A stretch of 64,000 nucleotides of DNA from Listeria welshimeri serovar 6b str. SLCC5334 (GTDB lineage Bacteria; Bacillota; Bacilli; Lactobacillales; Listeriaceae): positions 2,418,001 through 2,482,000 of the forward strand of contig NC_008555.1 in NCBI RefSeq assembly GCF_000060285.1, read 5' to 3'. Both the position numbers and the translations under genes were made by a program. The notes beneath the pieces were generated by a model. The model ran no database searches, had not been told where the DNA came from, and saw only the letters and a list, made by a program, of their open reading frames with translations. Positions 13,559 through 24,687 of the stretch are shown one piece after another. Position 1 is the first letter of the stretch; the number at the start of each line of letters is the position of its first letter.

Positions 13559-15940
13559 CTAGCGACGTTTTTTCTTCTTCGGGCTTTCTTTTGCTACACC
13601 TTGATAAAAAGGTTTTTTCTTCTTTTTCTTTTTAGGCTTTGTATACCATTCGTCATCTTTGCGCTCTGATTTTGGTTTTGTGTCATCTGATTTGCCAGTT
13701 CCGCGTTTATTACGGCCTTTTTTTGAGCTATTCTTGAAGTTTCTGGTTTTATCAATCGGTTTTTCACGTTGACGCTTTTGTTTATCACTCACTGGACCTG
13801 GTTTACCTTCACTACGAAGTGCAAAATCTATTTCACGAGCATCCACGTCTACTTTGGTTACTTCTACTTCCACTTCATCCCCAATACGATAAATTTGACC
13901 TGTTCTCTCGCCAATCATCGCTAACTGATTTTGGTGGAATTTAAAGTAGTCGCCTTTCATTGCACTCACATGAACTAACCCTTCAATCGTTGTTGGTAGC
14001 TCGATAAATAGACCAAAATTAGTTACAGAGCTAATAATTCCGATAAAACGTTCGCCCACTTTGTCGACCATAAATTCGGTTTTCTTCAGTTCGTCGGTTT
14101 CGCGTTCTGCTTCTACTGCACGACGCTCCATTTTTGAGCTGTGTTCAGCGATCTCAGGAAGCTCCTCCGCACGTTTTTCTATCGTTTCCGGACGAACATC
14201 CCCGTTAATTAAATACTCTCTAATCAACCTGTGAACGATTAAATCCGGGTAACGACGAATTGGCGAGGTGAAATGCGTATAAAAATCAGTGGATAAACCA
14301 AAGTGTCCCGCGCTCACTGTATCATACTTCGCTTGTTGCATAGAACGTAGCATAACTGTTGAAACTACCATTTCTTCTGGTTTACCTTTTACTTCCTCAA
14401 GCACTTGTTGTAAAGCAGCTGGGTGAATATCATTGGCAGTCCCTTTCACAATCAAGCCGAAGTTCGTAATAAATTCAAAGAAACGTGCTAATTTATCTTC
14501 TTTTGGATCTTCGTGAATACGGTAGATAAATGGCACATCCATCCAGTGGAAATGTTCAGCAACAGTTTCGTTGGCAGCAAGCATAAATTCTTCAATCAAA
14601 TGCTCTCCCGCTGAACGTTCGCGCATCACGACTGCTTCTGGATGCCCGTCTTCATCGACTACTACACGAGCTTCTTTAAAATCAAAATCAATCGCACCAC
14701 GTTTTTCACGTTTATGACGAAGAATTTCAGCCAAATGTTGCATTGCTTCAAGCATTGGAACGATAGGTGCATATTTTTCACGTAAAACTTCATCTTTTTC
14801 AACTAAAATATCATTGACATCTGTATAAGTCATTCGTTCTGTTGTTTTAATAATACTCTCAAAAATTTCATGATTAACCACATGACCATCTTGATCAATT
14901 TCCATTTCACAACTTATTGTAAAGCGGTCTACTTGTGGATTAAGCGAGCAAATACCGTTCGAAAGTTTATGTGGCAACATCGGAATTACCCGGTCAACCA
15001 AATAAACACTCGTTCCGCGTTCTTGCGCTTCGATATCAAGCGGCGAACCTTCTGTCACATAATGCGTTACATCTGCAATATGAACACCCAGTTTCCAGTT
15101 GCCATTTGGTAGTTGTTTCACAGTAACAGCGTCATCTAAATCTTTAGCATCTGCTCCGTCAATCGTGATAATCATTTGATCACGCAGATCACGACGATTT
15201 CCAATATCTGAACTATCAACAACATCTGGGGCCTTACTTACCTGTTCCATTACTTCTTCCGGGAAAGCAATCGAAATACCATGTTTATGGATAATCGATA
15301 AAATATCTACACCCGGGTCATTACGATGGCCAATAATCGACTTGACAACCCCTCTAGCACGAGCATGTCCAGTAGCATATTCGGTTAATTCAACAATAAC
15401 TTTATGACCATCTACCGGTTTTAAGCCATCTTCTAAATCAATCTCCACTTCACCAAAAAGTCGTTTATCATCTGGCATCACAATTGGAGTACCAGCTAAG
15501 TCTTCCATATAAGTTCCGACGATTTGCGTTGTCTTCCGTTCGACAATTTTCTTAATCGTACCTTCTGCCAAATTATCGCCTTTACGTTTCGTAATCGTCG
15601 CGAAAACTAAATCTCCGTTCATTGCGTCTTTTACTTCATTTGGCGGGATAAAAATATCGTCCATTTCTTTCTCTTCTGGGAGAACAAAGCCAAAACCTCG
15701 TTCATGTGCACGAAATGTTCCTTTTACTAAATCCATTTTTTCTGGTAAAGCATACCTATTCTTCCTTGAGCGGACAATAGTTCCGGAATCTTCCAGTTTT
15801 ACTAAAGCTTTCACCATTAATTTAAAATCATCCGCATTATTTAAAGCTATTTCTATTTCTAAATCTTCTAGCGCGAATGTTTTATCTGGCGCTGAAGTTA
15901 ATAGATTCATAATTTTTTCTTCCATTTGTTTGTGTTCCAC
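13559..15940 (-). CDS. rnr: Ribonuclease R
   Basis: A 793-residue 3'-5' exoribonuclease that degrades structured RNA and the defective mRNA released by trans-translation. Order: N-terminal winged helix (1-60), cold-shock domains (about 65-220), the RNB catalytic domain from about 245 with the acidic cluster in TIDGADAKDLDDAVTV and the HFTSPIRRYPDLIVHRL motif, an S1 domain at about 625-705 (ERFIGIISSVTNFGLFIEL), and a long lysine-rich tail (KPKKKKKKKPFYQG) that helps bind RNA. The gene is directly upstream of smpB, and an esterase gene lies 33 bases upstream, so they may share a transcript with secG-side genes. Confidence 0.96.
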   Translation of the reverse strand: MEHKQMEEKIMNLLTSAPDKTFALEDLEIEIALNNADDFKLMVKALVKLEDSGTIVRSRKNRYALPEKMDLVKGTFRAHERGFGFVLPEEKEMDDIFIPPNEVKDAMNGDLVFATITKRKGDNLAEGTIKKIVERKTTQIVGTYMEDLAGTPIVMPDDKRLFGEVEIDLEDGLKPVDGHKVIVELTEYATGHARARGVVKSIIGHRNDPGVDILSIIHKHGISIAFPEEVMEQVSKAPDVVDSSDIGNRRDLRDQMIITIDGADAKDLDDAVTVKQLPNGNWKLGVHIADVTHYVTEGSPLDIEAQERGTSVYLVDRVIPMLPHKLSNGICSLNPQVDRFTISCEMEIDQDGHVVNHEIFESIIKTTERMTYTDVNDILVEKDEVLREKYAPIVPMLEAMQHLAEILRHKREKRGAIDFDFKEARVVVDEDGHPEAVVMRERSAGEHLIEEFMLAANETVAEHFHWMDVPFIYRIHEDPKEDKLARFFEFITNFGLIVKGTANDIHPAALQQVLEEVKGKPEEMVVSTVMLRSMQQAKYDTVSAGHFGLSTDFYTHFTSPIRRYPDLIVHRLIREYLINGDVRPETIEKRAEELPEIAEHSSKMERRAVEAERETDELKKTEFMVDKVGERFIGIISSVTNFGLFIELPTTIEGLVHVSAMKGDYFKFHQNQLAMIGERTGQIYRIGDEVEVEVTKVDVDAREIDFALRSEGKPGPVSDKQKRQREKPIDKTRNFKNSSKKGRNKRGTGKSDDTKPKSERKDDEWYTKPKKKKKKKPFYQGVAKESPKKKKRR

Positions 15941-15973
15941 TTCTGTCCCTCCTCTCTCTGTTTTAACAATTAT

Positions 15974-16720
15974 TTATTCTTGCCACTCTAAACTATCTAA
16001 AAATGTTAAAATGGCTTGGTTTACATCTTTTCGTTCTTTGTCCAAAGTAATGACATGACCAGATTCTTTAAACCAATGTAATTCTTTTTTCGTTGACTCT
16101 ACTGTATCATAAATCAGCTGTGCACCGCTCACATCAACCATATCATCTTTTTCACCTTGAACAACCATGATTGGTGCATAAATCATATCTATTTCAGCCA
16201 CAACACCATTAATTTCATCTTTTAGCTTAGCGATTGTGTTCATTGGTGCGTCTTTATAGGCAATCATTTCATCTTCAATTTGTTCGGGTGTCTTACCTTC
16301 TAATTTTTTATAATTACGTACATAATCTAAAAAACCTTGGATTATTGGTGATGAGCTGTCCATTCTTGTAGGAGTACTCATAGCTATAATTCCCTTTAAA
16401 GGTCTAGAAAAACCTAATTTCAATGAAAAAAGTCCACCTAGCGAAAGTCCCGCAACAGCGATTTCAGTATAACCGAGTGATTTCAAATGATCATAGGCCT
16501 CAAGAACATCTTCCCACCAATCCTCTGGCCCTGTTTTTAATAGTAGATCTGGTGACACTCCATGACCTCTGTATTGAGGCGCATAGCAAGTATAATTGTT
16601 TTCTTGTAAAAACCTACCTAAAATCCTTACATCCGCTGAGCTGCCTGTGAATCCATGTAAAAGCAACACGGCTCTTTTTCCTTTTTCAAATAAAAATGGT
16701 TGTGGTGGTGTTATTTTCAT
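15974..16720 (-). CDS. Carboxylesterase, Est30/YvaK type
   Basis: A 248-residue cytoplasmic carboxylesterase of the thermostable Est30 family (B. subtilis YvaK), acting on short and medium acyl esters. It has LLLHGFTGSSAD (19-30), the nucleophile elbow GLSLGG with Ser93, Asp192 (GEKDDMVD) and His222 (ESGHVI), so the triad is complete. In Bacillus this gene also sits between secG and rnr, which supports the assignment. Here a 500-bp repeat-bearing gap separates it from secG, and a second, altered copy lies on the other side of secG. Confidence 0.9.
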   Translation of the reverse strand: MKITPPQPFLFEKGKRAVLLLHGFTGSSADVRILGRFLQENNYTCYAPQYRGHGVSPDLLLKTGPEDWWEDVLEAYDHLKSLGYTEIAVAGLSLGGLFSLKLGFSRPLKGIIAMSTPTRMDSSSPIIQGFLDYVRNYKKLEGKTPEQIEDEMIAYKDAPMNTIAKLKDEINGVVAEIDMIYAPIMVVQGEKDDMVDVSGAQLIYDTVESTKKELHWFKESGHVITLDKERKDVNQAILTFLDSLEWQE

Positions 16721-16781
16721 AGTTAATATCGCTCCTTGGTTCTTTTTGGAGTTTTGGTTGATCTTGGGTGGGTTTGTGGCT

Positions 16782-17155
16782 CACTTTTTTATGGAAACAA
16801 CGTTCCGCTACGTACGCCTTGTATTGTAGTTCTAGGGCATTTCTTGAAATTAATATTTTGTTCTTCCCTTTTTGTGTTAGTCGTCCACTTTTTTTATAGA
16901 AACAACGCTCCACTCTGTTACGCCTTGTATTGGAGTTCTAGAGGATTTCTTGAAATTAATATTTTGTTCTTCCCTTTTCGTGTTAGTCGTCCACTTTTTT
17001 TATAGAAACAACGCTCCACTCTGTTACGCCTTGTATTGGAGTTCTAGAGGATTTCTTGAAATTAATATTTTGTTCTTCCCTTTTTGTGTTAGTCGTCCAC
17101 TTTTCTTATAGAAACAACGCTCCACTCTGTTACGCCTTGTATTGGAGTTCTAGAG
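16782..17155. repeat. Tandem repeat, about 3.5 copies of a 106-bp unit
   Basis: Units begin with CACTTTTT at 16782, 16886, 16992 and 17098. Each carries TATAGAAACAACGCTCCACT, GTTACGCCTTGTATTGGAGT, TTGAAATTAATATTTTG and TTCTTCCCTTT. The two inner copies are nearly identical; the first has diverged, and the last is cut short after TTGGAGTTCTAGAG. The period is 104-106 bases, not a multiple of three, so open frames across it change frame at each unit and I do not call a protein. It fills the gap between the esterase and secG. Confidence 0.9.
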
Positions 17156-17185
17156 AAGCAGACTACGCTTCTTTAGAACTCCAAT
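17141..17185. repeat. 19-bp-arm inverted repeat at the end of the tandem array
   Basis: ATTGGAGTTCTAGAGAAGC (17141-17159), a 7-base loop, and GCTTCTTTAGAACTCCAAT (17167-17185) pair with one wobble. The left arm is formed by the truncated last repeat copy. There is no T-tract next to either side, so it is not a standard terminator. Confidence 0.8.
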
Positions 17186-17188
17186 AAT

Positions 17189-17220
17189 AAAAAACCACCT
17201 AAATTTTCATTCAGGTGGTT
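17189..17220 (-). terminator. Terminator of secG
   Basis: AACCACCT / AGGTGGTT 8-bp perfect stem, ending in six T on the minus strand. Confidence 0.85.
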
Positions 17221-17229
17221 AACATCTCG

Positions 17230-17463
17230 TTACTGTACAAAATATGCCAGTGCAATTAGTATTACGAAGAAAACAACGGATAGAACGATGGTTGTACGAT
17301 GTAAAATAAGTTCTAGTCCTCTTGCTTTTTGCTTACCGAATAATTGCTCAGCTCCACCAGAGATGGCACCGGATAACCCAGCACTTTTACCTGGTTGAAG
17401 TATGATCACTGTAATTAACAGTACTGATACGATGATGAGTAAGACCGTTAAAACTGTACTCAT
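17230..17463 (-). CDS. secG: Preprotein translocase subunit SecG
   Basis: A 77-residue membrane protein of the SecYEG channel. It has two transmembrane helices (3-22 and 54-75) flanking the conserved cytoplasmic loop [20 protein letters not shown]. The length is normal for Firmicute SecG. Flanked by two Est30-like genes; it has its own terminator just before the tandem-repeat array. Confidence 0.95.
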   Translation of the reverse strand: MSTVLTVLLIIVSVLLITVIILQPGKSAGLSGAISGGAEQLFGKQKARGLELILHRTTIVLSVVFFVILIALAYFVQ

Positions 17464-17551
17464 TGTTCTTTCCTCCTAAACCGCCCAATTTGACTAAAGT
17501 TTATTTTACCATATTTGCAGTTATACGTAAAGGTTTGTTTCTATAGAATTA

Positions 17552-18295
17552 TCAAACTACTTTTTCCTCTAGCCAAACTAAATCGTCTAAGAAGTAAATT
17601 AAATCTTCTTCTAAAATGTCCTTCTCACAGTCGTTCACAATATCGTGTCCTGAACCTGCATAAAAACATAACTGTTTGTCATTTGTATGAATGTGCTTAA
17701 AGATATAATTGGCATTATCTGCATCAATTTCTTCGTCTTGACAGCCTTGCCCAATCATTGTTGGCACATGAATCTTTTCGATGTCGCGGGCTACATTTTT
17801 GTAAAAAGTAGCACGTGCTTCCGTCATAGTATCTATTTCAGGAAGATAGTTTTTTAACATTTGGTCTGCTTCTTGTTCTACTATACCTTGTTTCTTTAAT
17901 TGTTTAGTTAAATAATTTTCGATTGGAATATAGCGCATTTTGCGATTCACGTTGGCACATAGTGGAACAATCGCTTTCGGTGAAAATGTTTCTGCCATTT
18001 TAAGCGCAAAAACGCCACCCATTGCTACTCCAACAATCGCAATTTCATTATATCCGTCTTTTTCAAGTTGACGATATCCAGCCACCGCATCTTCATACCA
18101 CATCTCCGGCGTTGTTTTCAAGAAAATAGCGGGTTCATCCCCATGACCTCTGAAGTTTGGTGCATGTACTGTGTATCCATTTTCTGCTAGATTTTCTCCA
18201 AGTTCTCTTACGTCTTCTGTAGTCCCTGCAAAGCCATGCAAGAGCAAAACAGCACGATTTCCCGCTTTTAACGTAAAGCTACGATCCGCACTCAT
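17552..18295 (-). CDS. Est30-like alpha/beta-hydrolase homologue lacking the catalytic serine
   Basis: A 247-residue paralogue of the carboxylesterase at 15974-16720, with the same fold landmarks LLLHGFAGTTEDVRELG (17-33) and FRGHGDEP (48-55). The nucleophile elbow reads VGVAMGGVF: alanine 91 (codon GCA) stands where the active copy has serine. The likely acid (Asp187, CQDEEID) and base (His217, GSGHDI) are retained. It is therefore expected to be unable to form the acyl-enzyme and may bind, regulate or scaffold rather than hydrolyse. The gene is otherwise intact, full length and well supported by a ribosome site, so it is not a simple pseudogene. Confidence 0.85.
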   Translation of the reverse strand: MSADRSFTLKAGNRAVLLLHGFAGTTEDVRELGENLAENGYTVHAPNFRGHGDEPAIFLKTTPEMWYEDAVAGYRQLEKDGYNEIAIVGVAMGGVFALKMAETFSPKAIVPLCANVNRKMRYIPIENYLTKQLKKQGIVEQEADQMLKNYLPEIDTMTEARATFYKNVARDIEKIHVPTMIGQGCQDEEIDADNANYIFKHIHTNDKQLCFYAGSGHDIVNDCEKDILEEDLIYFLDDLVWLEEKVV

Positions 18296-18477
18296 TTTTA
18301 CGCAATCCTCCTAATATCATCACTTTTATAATCCACTCCATTGTAGCCCATCTGAACTAAATAAGCTACCTTTTGAGTTCTGACCAATAGACCAATATTA
18401 ACGCTATCCAAGGAACTTGTCAAACACTTTTTTTAAGAACCTCAAACTCGTTGGTATTAAAGGGTTTTTAAAGAATT

Positions 18478-19197
18478 TTATTTGTGAATTTCTGCGCTTA
18501 AATTAGAAAAGAAACTATGAATTAATTGTAACAATTGTTTCGGCTTTTGTCGTGGTAAATAATGAAGCCCATTCCTTACAATGACCATTTCACCATGCTG
18601 AACAGAGTGCACCATTTTCTTTGTATCTTTGGAAGATATTAAATCATATTCACCCACGACAGCTAAAAGTGGTGCGCTTATTTTTTGCAAATCCGCTTCT
18701 GACATATGCGGATGATAGATAGTTAAAGCAAGTTGCCGTTTCATTCGCTCAAAAAAGCGGCTAAATGGAGCTAAGAGAAATGCAGCCCCGTAGGCAACAC
18801 GGCAAAATAAGTCTGGTAAAAATCGAATTTGATTTACATGATAATTTGTTCCAATGACAACGGAAGCGATTTGACGAGCTGGTTGCATTTTTCCCATTAC
18901 GAGAGCAACAATACCTCCATCGCTATATCCGATAACTTTATATTTATCAATTTTTAAATAATCGAGTAATGAAAGCATATCTAGCGCCATTACTTCAAAA
19001 TCAAGCGGCGTATTTCCAGCTTCACTTTTCCCGTGTGCGCGGCTATCTACGGCTATTACTTGATGATTAGTAGAAAGGTCATCAATCATACGCTTTAAAG
19101 AACGATGATTTTGACCATTCCCATGAATGAGCAAAATTGGTTCACCTTTACCAATAATTTGATAAAACAAGTTAATTCCATTGATTTCTGCCATCAT
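18478..19197 (-). CDS. Alpha/beta-hydrolase
   Basis: A 239-residue hydrolase of the classic alpha/beta fold. It has LLIHGNGQN (22-30), the nucleophile elbow GYSDGG with Ser92, Asp185 (GEYDLI) and His212 (NGLHYLP). A hydrophobic cap segment at about 125-145 may cover the active site. The substrate cannot be told from sequence. AAGGAGA lies eight bases before the first of two adjacent ATG codons (19197). It is the third alpha/beta-hydrolase within 3.3 kb but belongs to a different subfamily from the two Est30-like proteins. Confidence 0.85.
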   Translation of the reverse strand: MMAEINGINLFYQIIGKGEPILLIHGNGQNHRSLKRMIDDLSTNHQVIAVDSRAHGKSEAGNTPLDFEVMALDMLSLLDYLKIDKYKVIGYSDGGIVALVMGKMQPARQIASVVIGTNYHVNQIRFLPDLFCRVAYGAAFLLAPFSRFFERMKRQLALTIYHPHMSEADLQKISAPLLAVVGEYDLISSKDTKKMVHSVQHGEMVIVRNGLHYLPRQKPKQLLQLIHSFFSNLSAEIHK

Positions 19198-19288
19198 AAA
19201 GCATGTCTCCTTGCTAGATACTTCTAATACTCTTATTTTACACCTGATTATACTTGATTTCCTATAAAAATGCTTCTAATTAAAATAC

Positions 19289-19317
19289 GCTTGATTCTAT
19301 TTATACTAGAATCAAGC
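19289..19317 (-). terminator. Terminator of the 55-aa gene
   Basis: GCTTGATTCTA / TAGAATCAAGC perfect 11-bp stem; GTATTTT follows on the minus strand. Confidence 0.65.
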
Positions 19318-19323
19318 GCAACA

Positions 19324-19491
19324 CTATTTCATAAGTCTTCGATGATACTGTTGCTGTGGCATATCTGCATCAATAATCTTCTTTGGTACAGAATGCTTTT
19401 CAGCTAGGGAGTGGTTTTTTTCATGCACCACAGCGTCTTTGATTTTCGGAGTTTCGAGCACTTTTGAGGCCTGACTATTTTTTACTTTCAT
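19324..19491 (-). CDS. Small stress-type hypothetical protein, 55 aa
   Basis: A 55-residue basic, hydrophilic protein with predicted disorder (MKVKNSQASKVLETPKIKDA, ending QQQYHRRLMK). It has no membrane segment or known domain. The start is ATG 19491, eight bases after GAGGAGG; the earlier in-frame ATG codons sit on or too near that site. It is preceded by a sigma-B-type promoter and followed by a terminator, so it is its own unit wedged between the hydrolase and eno. From memory, the Listeria gene in this place (lmo2454) is listed as sigma-B dependent, which fits. Confidence 0.7.
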   Translation of the reverse strand: MKVKNSQASKVLETPKIKDAVVHEKNHSLAEKHSVPKKIIDADMPQQQYHRRLMK

Positions 19492-19516
19492 CAGCATTAC
19501 CTCCTCTTCCAAAACA

Positions 19517-19541
19517 TTACCCCTCTTGTTATTTTTAAAAC
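19517..19541 (-). promoter_or_regulatory. Sigma-B promoter of the 55-aa gene
   Basis: GTTT (19541-19538), a 15-base spacer and GGGTAA (19522-19517) on the minus strand match the sigma-B pattern. The -35 directly adjoins the T-tract of the eno terminator. Confidence 0.7.
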
Positions 19542-19580
19542 AGAAAAAGCTCCGCGAAAATATTACTTTTCGCGGAGCTT
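19542..19580 (-). terminator. Terminator of the glycolytic operon (after eno)
   Basis: AAGCTCCGCGAAAA / TTTTCGCGGAGCTT perfect 14-bp stem, ending in five T on the minus strand. Confidence 0.9.
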
Positions 19581-19599
19581 AGCGTTTTATTCAATCAAC

Positions 19600-20892
<1,293 letters not shown>

Positions 20893-21027
20893 TTATAATT
20901 CTCTCCTTTGTTGGGATTAATTGAATGAAATGAATAGGACATTCACTTCAAATCCAAAGACCCATCCGTTTTTAAATTCGTTTTTATTGTAGCTCTGTTT
21001 GCAAAAAAACTAAAGTAATAACTAAAA

Positions 21028-22560
21028 TTATTTTTGAATTAAACTTTCCCCTGTCATTTCGGCAGGTTTTTTAACGCCAAGTAAATCAAGCATAGTTGGC
21101 GCAACGTCAGCCAGACGACCACCTTCACGAAGCTTTACACCTTTTTTCGTTACAATTACTGGAACTGGAACGGTAGTGTGTGCAGTGTGCGGTTTTCCTT
21201 CTGGAGTAGACATTGTTTCAGAGTTACCATGGTCAGCAAAGATAATAGCTGAGCCACCTTTTTCTAAAATAAGATCTACTACACGACCAAGATTTTCATC
21301 TACTGCTTCGATTGCCTTAATAGTTGGCTCAAGCATACCTGAGTGTCCAACCATGTCTGGGTTTGCGAAGTTTAAGATAATCGCGTCATGTTTGTCGTTT
21401 TTAATGTCTTCTACAAGAGCATCTGTTACTTCATATGCACTCATTTCAGGTTGTAAATCGTATGTTTCTACTTTTGGCGAATTGATTAGAATTCGGTTTT
21501 CACCAGGAAATTCTTCATTTCGTCCACCATTCATAAAGAACGTTACGTGTGGATATTTTTCTGTTTCAGCGATACGAAGTTGCGAAAGGCCTTCATTAGA
21601 AAGTACTTCGCCGATTACATTTTTCATTTCAATTGGCTCAAATGCAACTTCTGCATCAACGCTTGGATTGTAAAGAGTCATTGTAACGAATTTAATGTTT
21701 TTCGGGTGATTTGCTCCACGGTCGAAATGATCCCATTCTTTATCAGTGAATGCATTAGAAAGTTGAATTGCACGGTCAGGACGGAAATTGAAGAAAATAA
21801 CTGCATCGTTGTCTTTAACTGTTGCTACAGGTTTACCATCTTTAGTAATGATAGCAGGGACAACGAATTCATCATTTTTGTCGTTAGCGTATGAAGCTTT
21901 GACAAGTTCGATTGGGTCTTCAAATTTTTCACCTTCAGCGCTTACGATTGCTTTGTATGCTTTTTCAACACGTTCCCAGCGTTTATCACGATCCATCGCA
22001 TAGAAACGTCCAGAAACAGTTGCAATTTCGCCATAGTTTAAATCATTCATAGCTTTTTGCAGTGTTTCTAAATATTCTAGTGAAGATTGTGGTGCCACGT
22101 CACGTCCATCAAGGAAGGCATGAATGTATACGTTTTTTACGCCTTTATCTTTCGCTGTTTCTAAAAGGGCAACAAGGTGATTAATGTGACTATGCACACC
22201 GCCGTCTGATAGTAAGCCGAAAAGATGTAGGTCCGAATTGTTTTCTTTTGTATGAGTGAAAGCATTGTTTAGAGCTTTATTCTCTTGGAATTCGCCTTCT
22301 TCAATTGCTTTATCAATACGAGTTAAGCTTTGGTAGACAATACGTCCGGCTCCGATGTTTGTATGGCCAACTTCAGAGTTACCCATTTGACCTTCAGGAA
22401 GACCAACATCAAGGCCAGCAGCTTTAAGTTCCCCGTGAGGAAAATCAGCCCAATAACGGTCGAAATTTGGCTTGTTTGCTTGAGCTACAGCATTACCTAC
22501 TGTTTCTGCACGTTTACCAAAACCATCGAGTATAATAATTGCTACAGGTGATTTACTCAT
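21028..22560 (-). CDS. gpmI: 2,3-bisphosphoglycerate-independent phosphoglycerate mutase
   Basis: A 510-residue, manganese-dependent phosphoglycerate mutase of the alkaline phosphatase superfamily, converting 3- to 2-phosphoglycerate. Motifs: ILDGFGKR at the N-terminus (metal Asp), [17 protein letters not shown] with the phosphorylated serine (about 62), the [11 protein letters not shown] substrate loop, FADHGNSE and [11 protein letters not shown] with C-terminal metal ligands. One base separates it from tpiA upstream, so the two are translationally close within the glycolytic operon. Confidence 0.98.
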   Translation of the reverse strand: MSKSPVAIIILDGFGKRAETVGNAVAQANKPNFDRYWADFPHGELKAAGLDVGLPEGQMGNSEVGHTNIGAGRIVYQSLTRIDKAIEEGEFQENKALNNAFTHTKENNSDLHLFGLLSDGGVHSHINHLVALLETAKDKGVKNVYIHAFLDGRDVAPQSSLEYLETLQKAMNDLNYGEIATVSGRFYAMDRDKRWERVEKAYKAIVSAEGEKFEDPIELVKASYANDKNDEFVVPAIITKDGKPVATVKDNDAVIFFNFRPDRAIQLSNAFTDKEWDHFDRGANHPKNIKFVTMTLYNPSVDAEVAFEPIEMKNVIGEVLSNEGLSQLRIAETEKYPHVTFFMNGGRNEEFPGENRILINSPKVETYDLQPEMSAYEVTDALVEDIKNDKHDAIILNFANPDMVGHSGMLEPTIKAIEAVDENLGRVVDLILEKGGSAIIFADHGNSETMSTPEGKPHTAHTTVPVPVIVTKKGVKLREGGRLADVAPTMLDLLGVKKPAEMTGESLIQK

Positions 22561-22561
22561 T

Positions 22562-23362
<801 letters not shown>

Positions 23363-24553
23363 TTATTTGTCGCTAATGGAAGCAACGCCAGGAAGCTCTT
23401 TACCTTCAAGATATTCTAAAGATGCACCGCCACCAGTAGAAATATGTGTGAATTTGTCAGCAAAGCCTAAGTCCATAGCTGCAGCTGCAGAATCCCCACC
23501 ACCGATGATTGTTGTTGCATCAGTTAAGTTTGCAATAGCTTCACAAACGCCAATTGTACCTTTAGCAAAGTTGCTAAGTTCGAAAACGCCCATTGGACCA
23601 TTCCATACAACTGTTTTAGCGCCTTGAAGTTCTTTCGTGAATAAGTCAATTGTAGCTTGACCAATATCTAGTCCCATTTCATCAGCTGGAATGCTATCTG
23701 CACTTACTGTATGGAAAGGAGCATCGTTACTGAATTCTTTAGATACAACTGCATCAACTGGTAACACTAATTTATCGCCAGCTTTTTCAAGTAAGCCTTT
23801 AGCTAGTTCAACTTTATCTGCTTCTAAAAGGGATTTACCAATTTCCTGACCTTTAGCTGCCATGAAAGTGAAAGTCATTCCGCCACCGACAAGTACTTTG
23901 TCTGCTTTTGTAAGTAAGTTTTCGATAACACCGATTTTGTCAGAAACTTTTGCGCCACCTAGAATTGCTACTAGTGGACGTGCTGGGTTATCAACTACAC
24001 CGCCGATGAATTTAATTTCTTTTTCCATCAAAAATCCGGCCGCTGATTCTAGGTTAGAAGCGATTCCAACGTTTGACGCGTGCGCACGGTGAGCAGTACC
24101 GAAAGCGTCATTTACGAAAACGTCGCCAAGGCTAGCCCAGTATTTTCCAAGTTCTGGATCATTTTTGCTTTCTTTTTTACCATCAATATCTTCAAAACGT
24201 GTATTTTCAAAAAGAAGTACTTCGCCGTCTTTTAACTCATCAATTGCTTTTTCAAGTTCTGGACCACGAGTAGTTGGAACGAATTTCACTTCTTTACCAA
24301 GTAATTCGCTTAAACGAGCGGCTACTGGACGAAGAGATTTTCCTTCTTTATCTTCTTCTGTTTTTACTTTTCCAAGGTGAGAAAATAGAATTGCTTTACC
24401 GTTTTGTTCTAAGATGTACTCAATTGTTGGAAGTGCAGCTACAATACGGTTGTCATTAGTGATTTTGCCGTCTTTCATTGGCACGTTAAAGTCAACACGA
24501 ACTAAAACTTTTTTGTCTTTTAAATCTAAATCAGTTACAACTTTTTTAGCCAT
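23363..24553 (-). CDS. pgk: Phosphoglycerate kinase
   Basis: A 396-residue kinase making ATP from 1,3-bisphosphoglycerate. Motifs: [19 protein letters not shown] near the N-terminus, [13 protein letters not shown], the hinge [25 protein letters not shown], and the nucleotide loop [11 protein letters not shown] followed by [20 protein letters not shown]. Normal length, third enzyme in the operon. Confidence 0.98.
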   Translation of the reverse strand: MAKKVVTDLDLKDKKVLVRVDFNVPMKDGKITNDNRIVAALPTIEYILEQNGKAILFSHLGKVKTEEDKEGKSLRPVAARLSELLGKEVKFVPTTRGPELEKAIDELKDGEVLLFENTRFEDIDGKKESKNDPELGKYWASLGDVFVNDAFGTAHRAHASNVGIASNLESAAGFLMEKEIKFIGGVVDNPARPLVAILGGAKVSDKIGVIENLLTKADKVLVGGGMTFTFMAAKGQEIGKSLLEADKVELAKGLLEKAGDKLVLPVDAVVSKEFSNDAPFHTVSADSIPADEMGLDIGQATIDLFTKELQGAKTVVWNGPMGVFELSNFAKGTIGVCEAIANLTDATTIIGGGDSAAAAMDLGFADKFTHISTGGGASLEYLEGKELPGVASISDK

Positions 24554-24606
24554 TTAAAGTTCCTCCATTAATTTTAAAGGATTGGGGTCGCCCCCGTATT
24601 TCAGAA

Positions 24607-24638
24607 AATAAGCGGAAACAATAGTGTCTCCGCTTATT
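24607..24638 (-). other. Intercistronic hairpin between gap and pgk
   Basis: AATAAGCGGA / TCCGCTTATT 10-bp stem. On the minus strand only a short TTATTTT follows, so it may partly terminate or stabilise the gap mRNA, which is usually made in excess over the rest of the operon. Confidence 0.6.
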
Positions 24639-24687
24639 CTTGTTATTGCTGAAGTGACGAGCACCTCAGTAAAATTAAACTACTAAA

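Noticed and set aside
16686-17005. 75-89-aa frames within the 106-bp repeats
   Set aside because: The repeat period is not a multiple of three, so the frames change at each unit; there is no ribosome site.
16782-17155. CRISPR-like array
   Set aside because: Units are 106 bp and near-identical throughout, with no alternation of short repeats and unique spacers.
18478-19197. A third copy of the Est30 esterase
   Set aside because: Its motifs (GYSDGG, different spacing and cap) place it in another alpha/beta-hydrolase subfamily.
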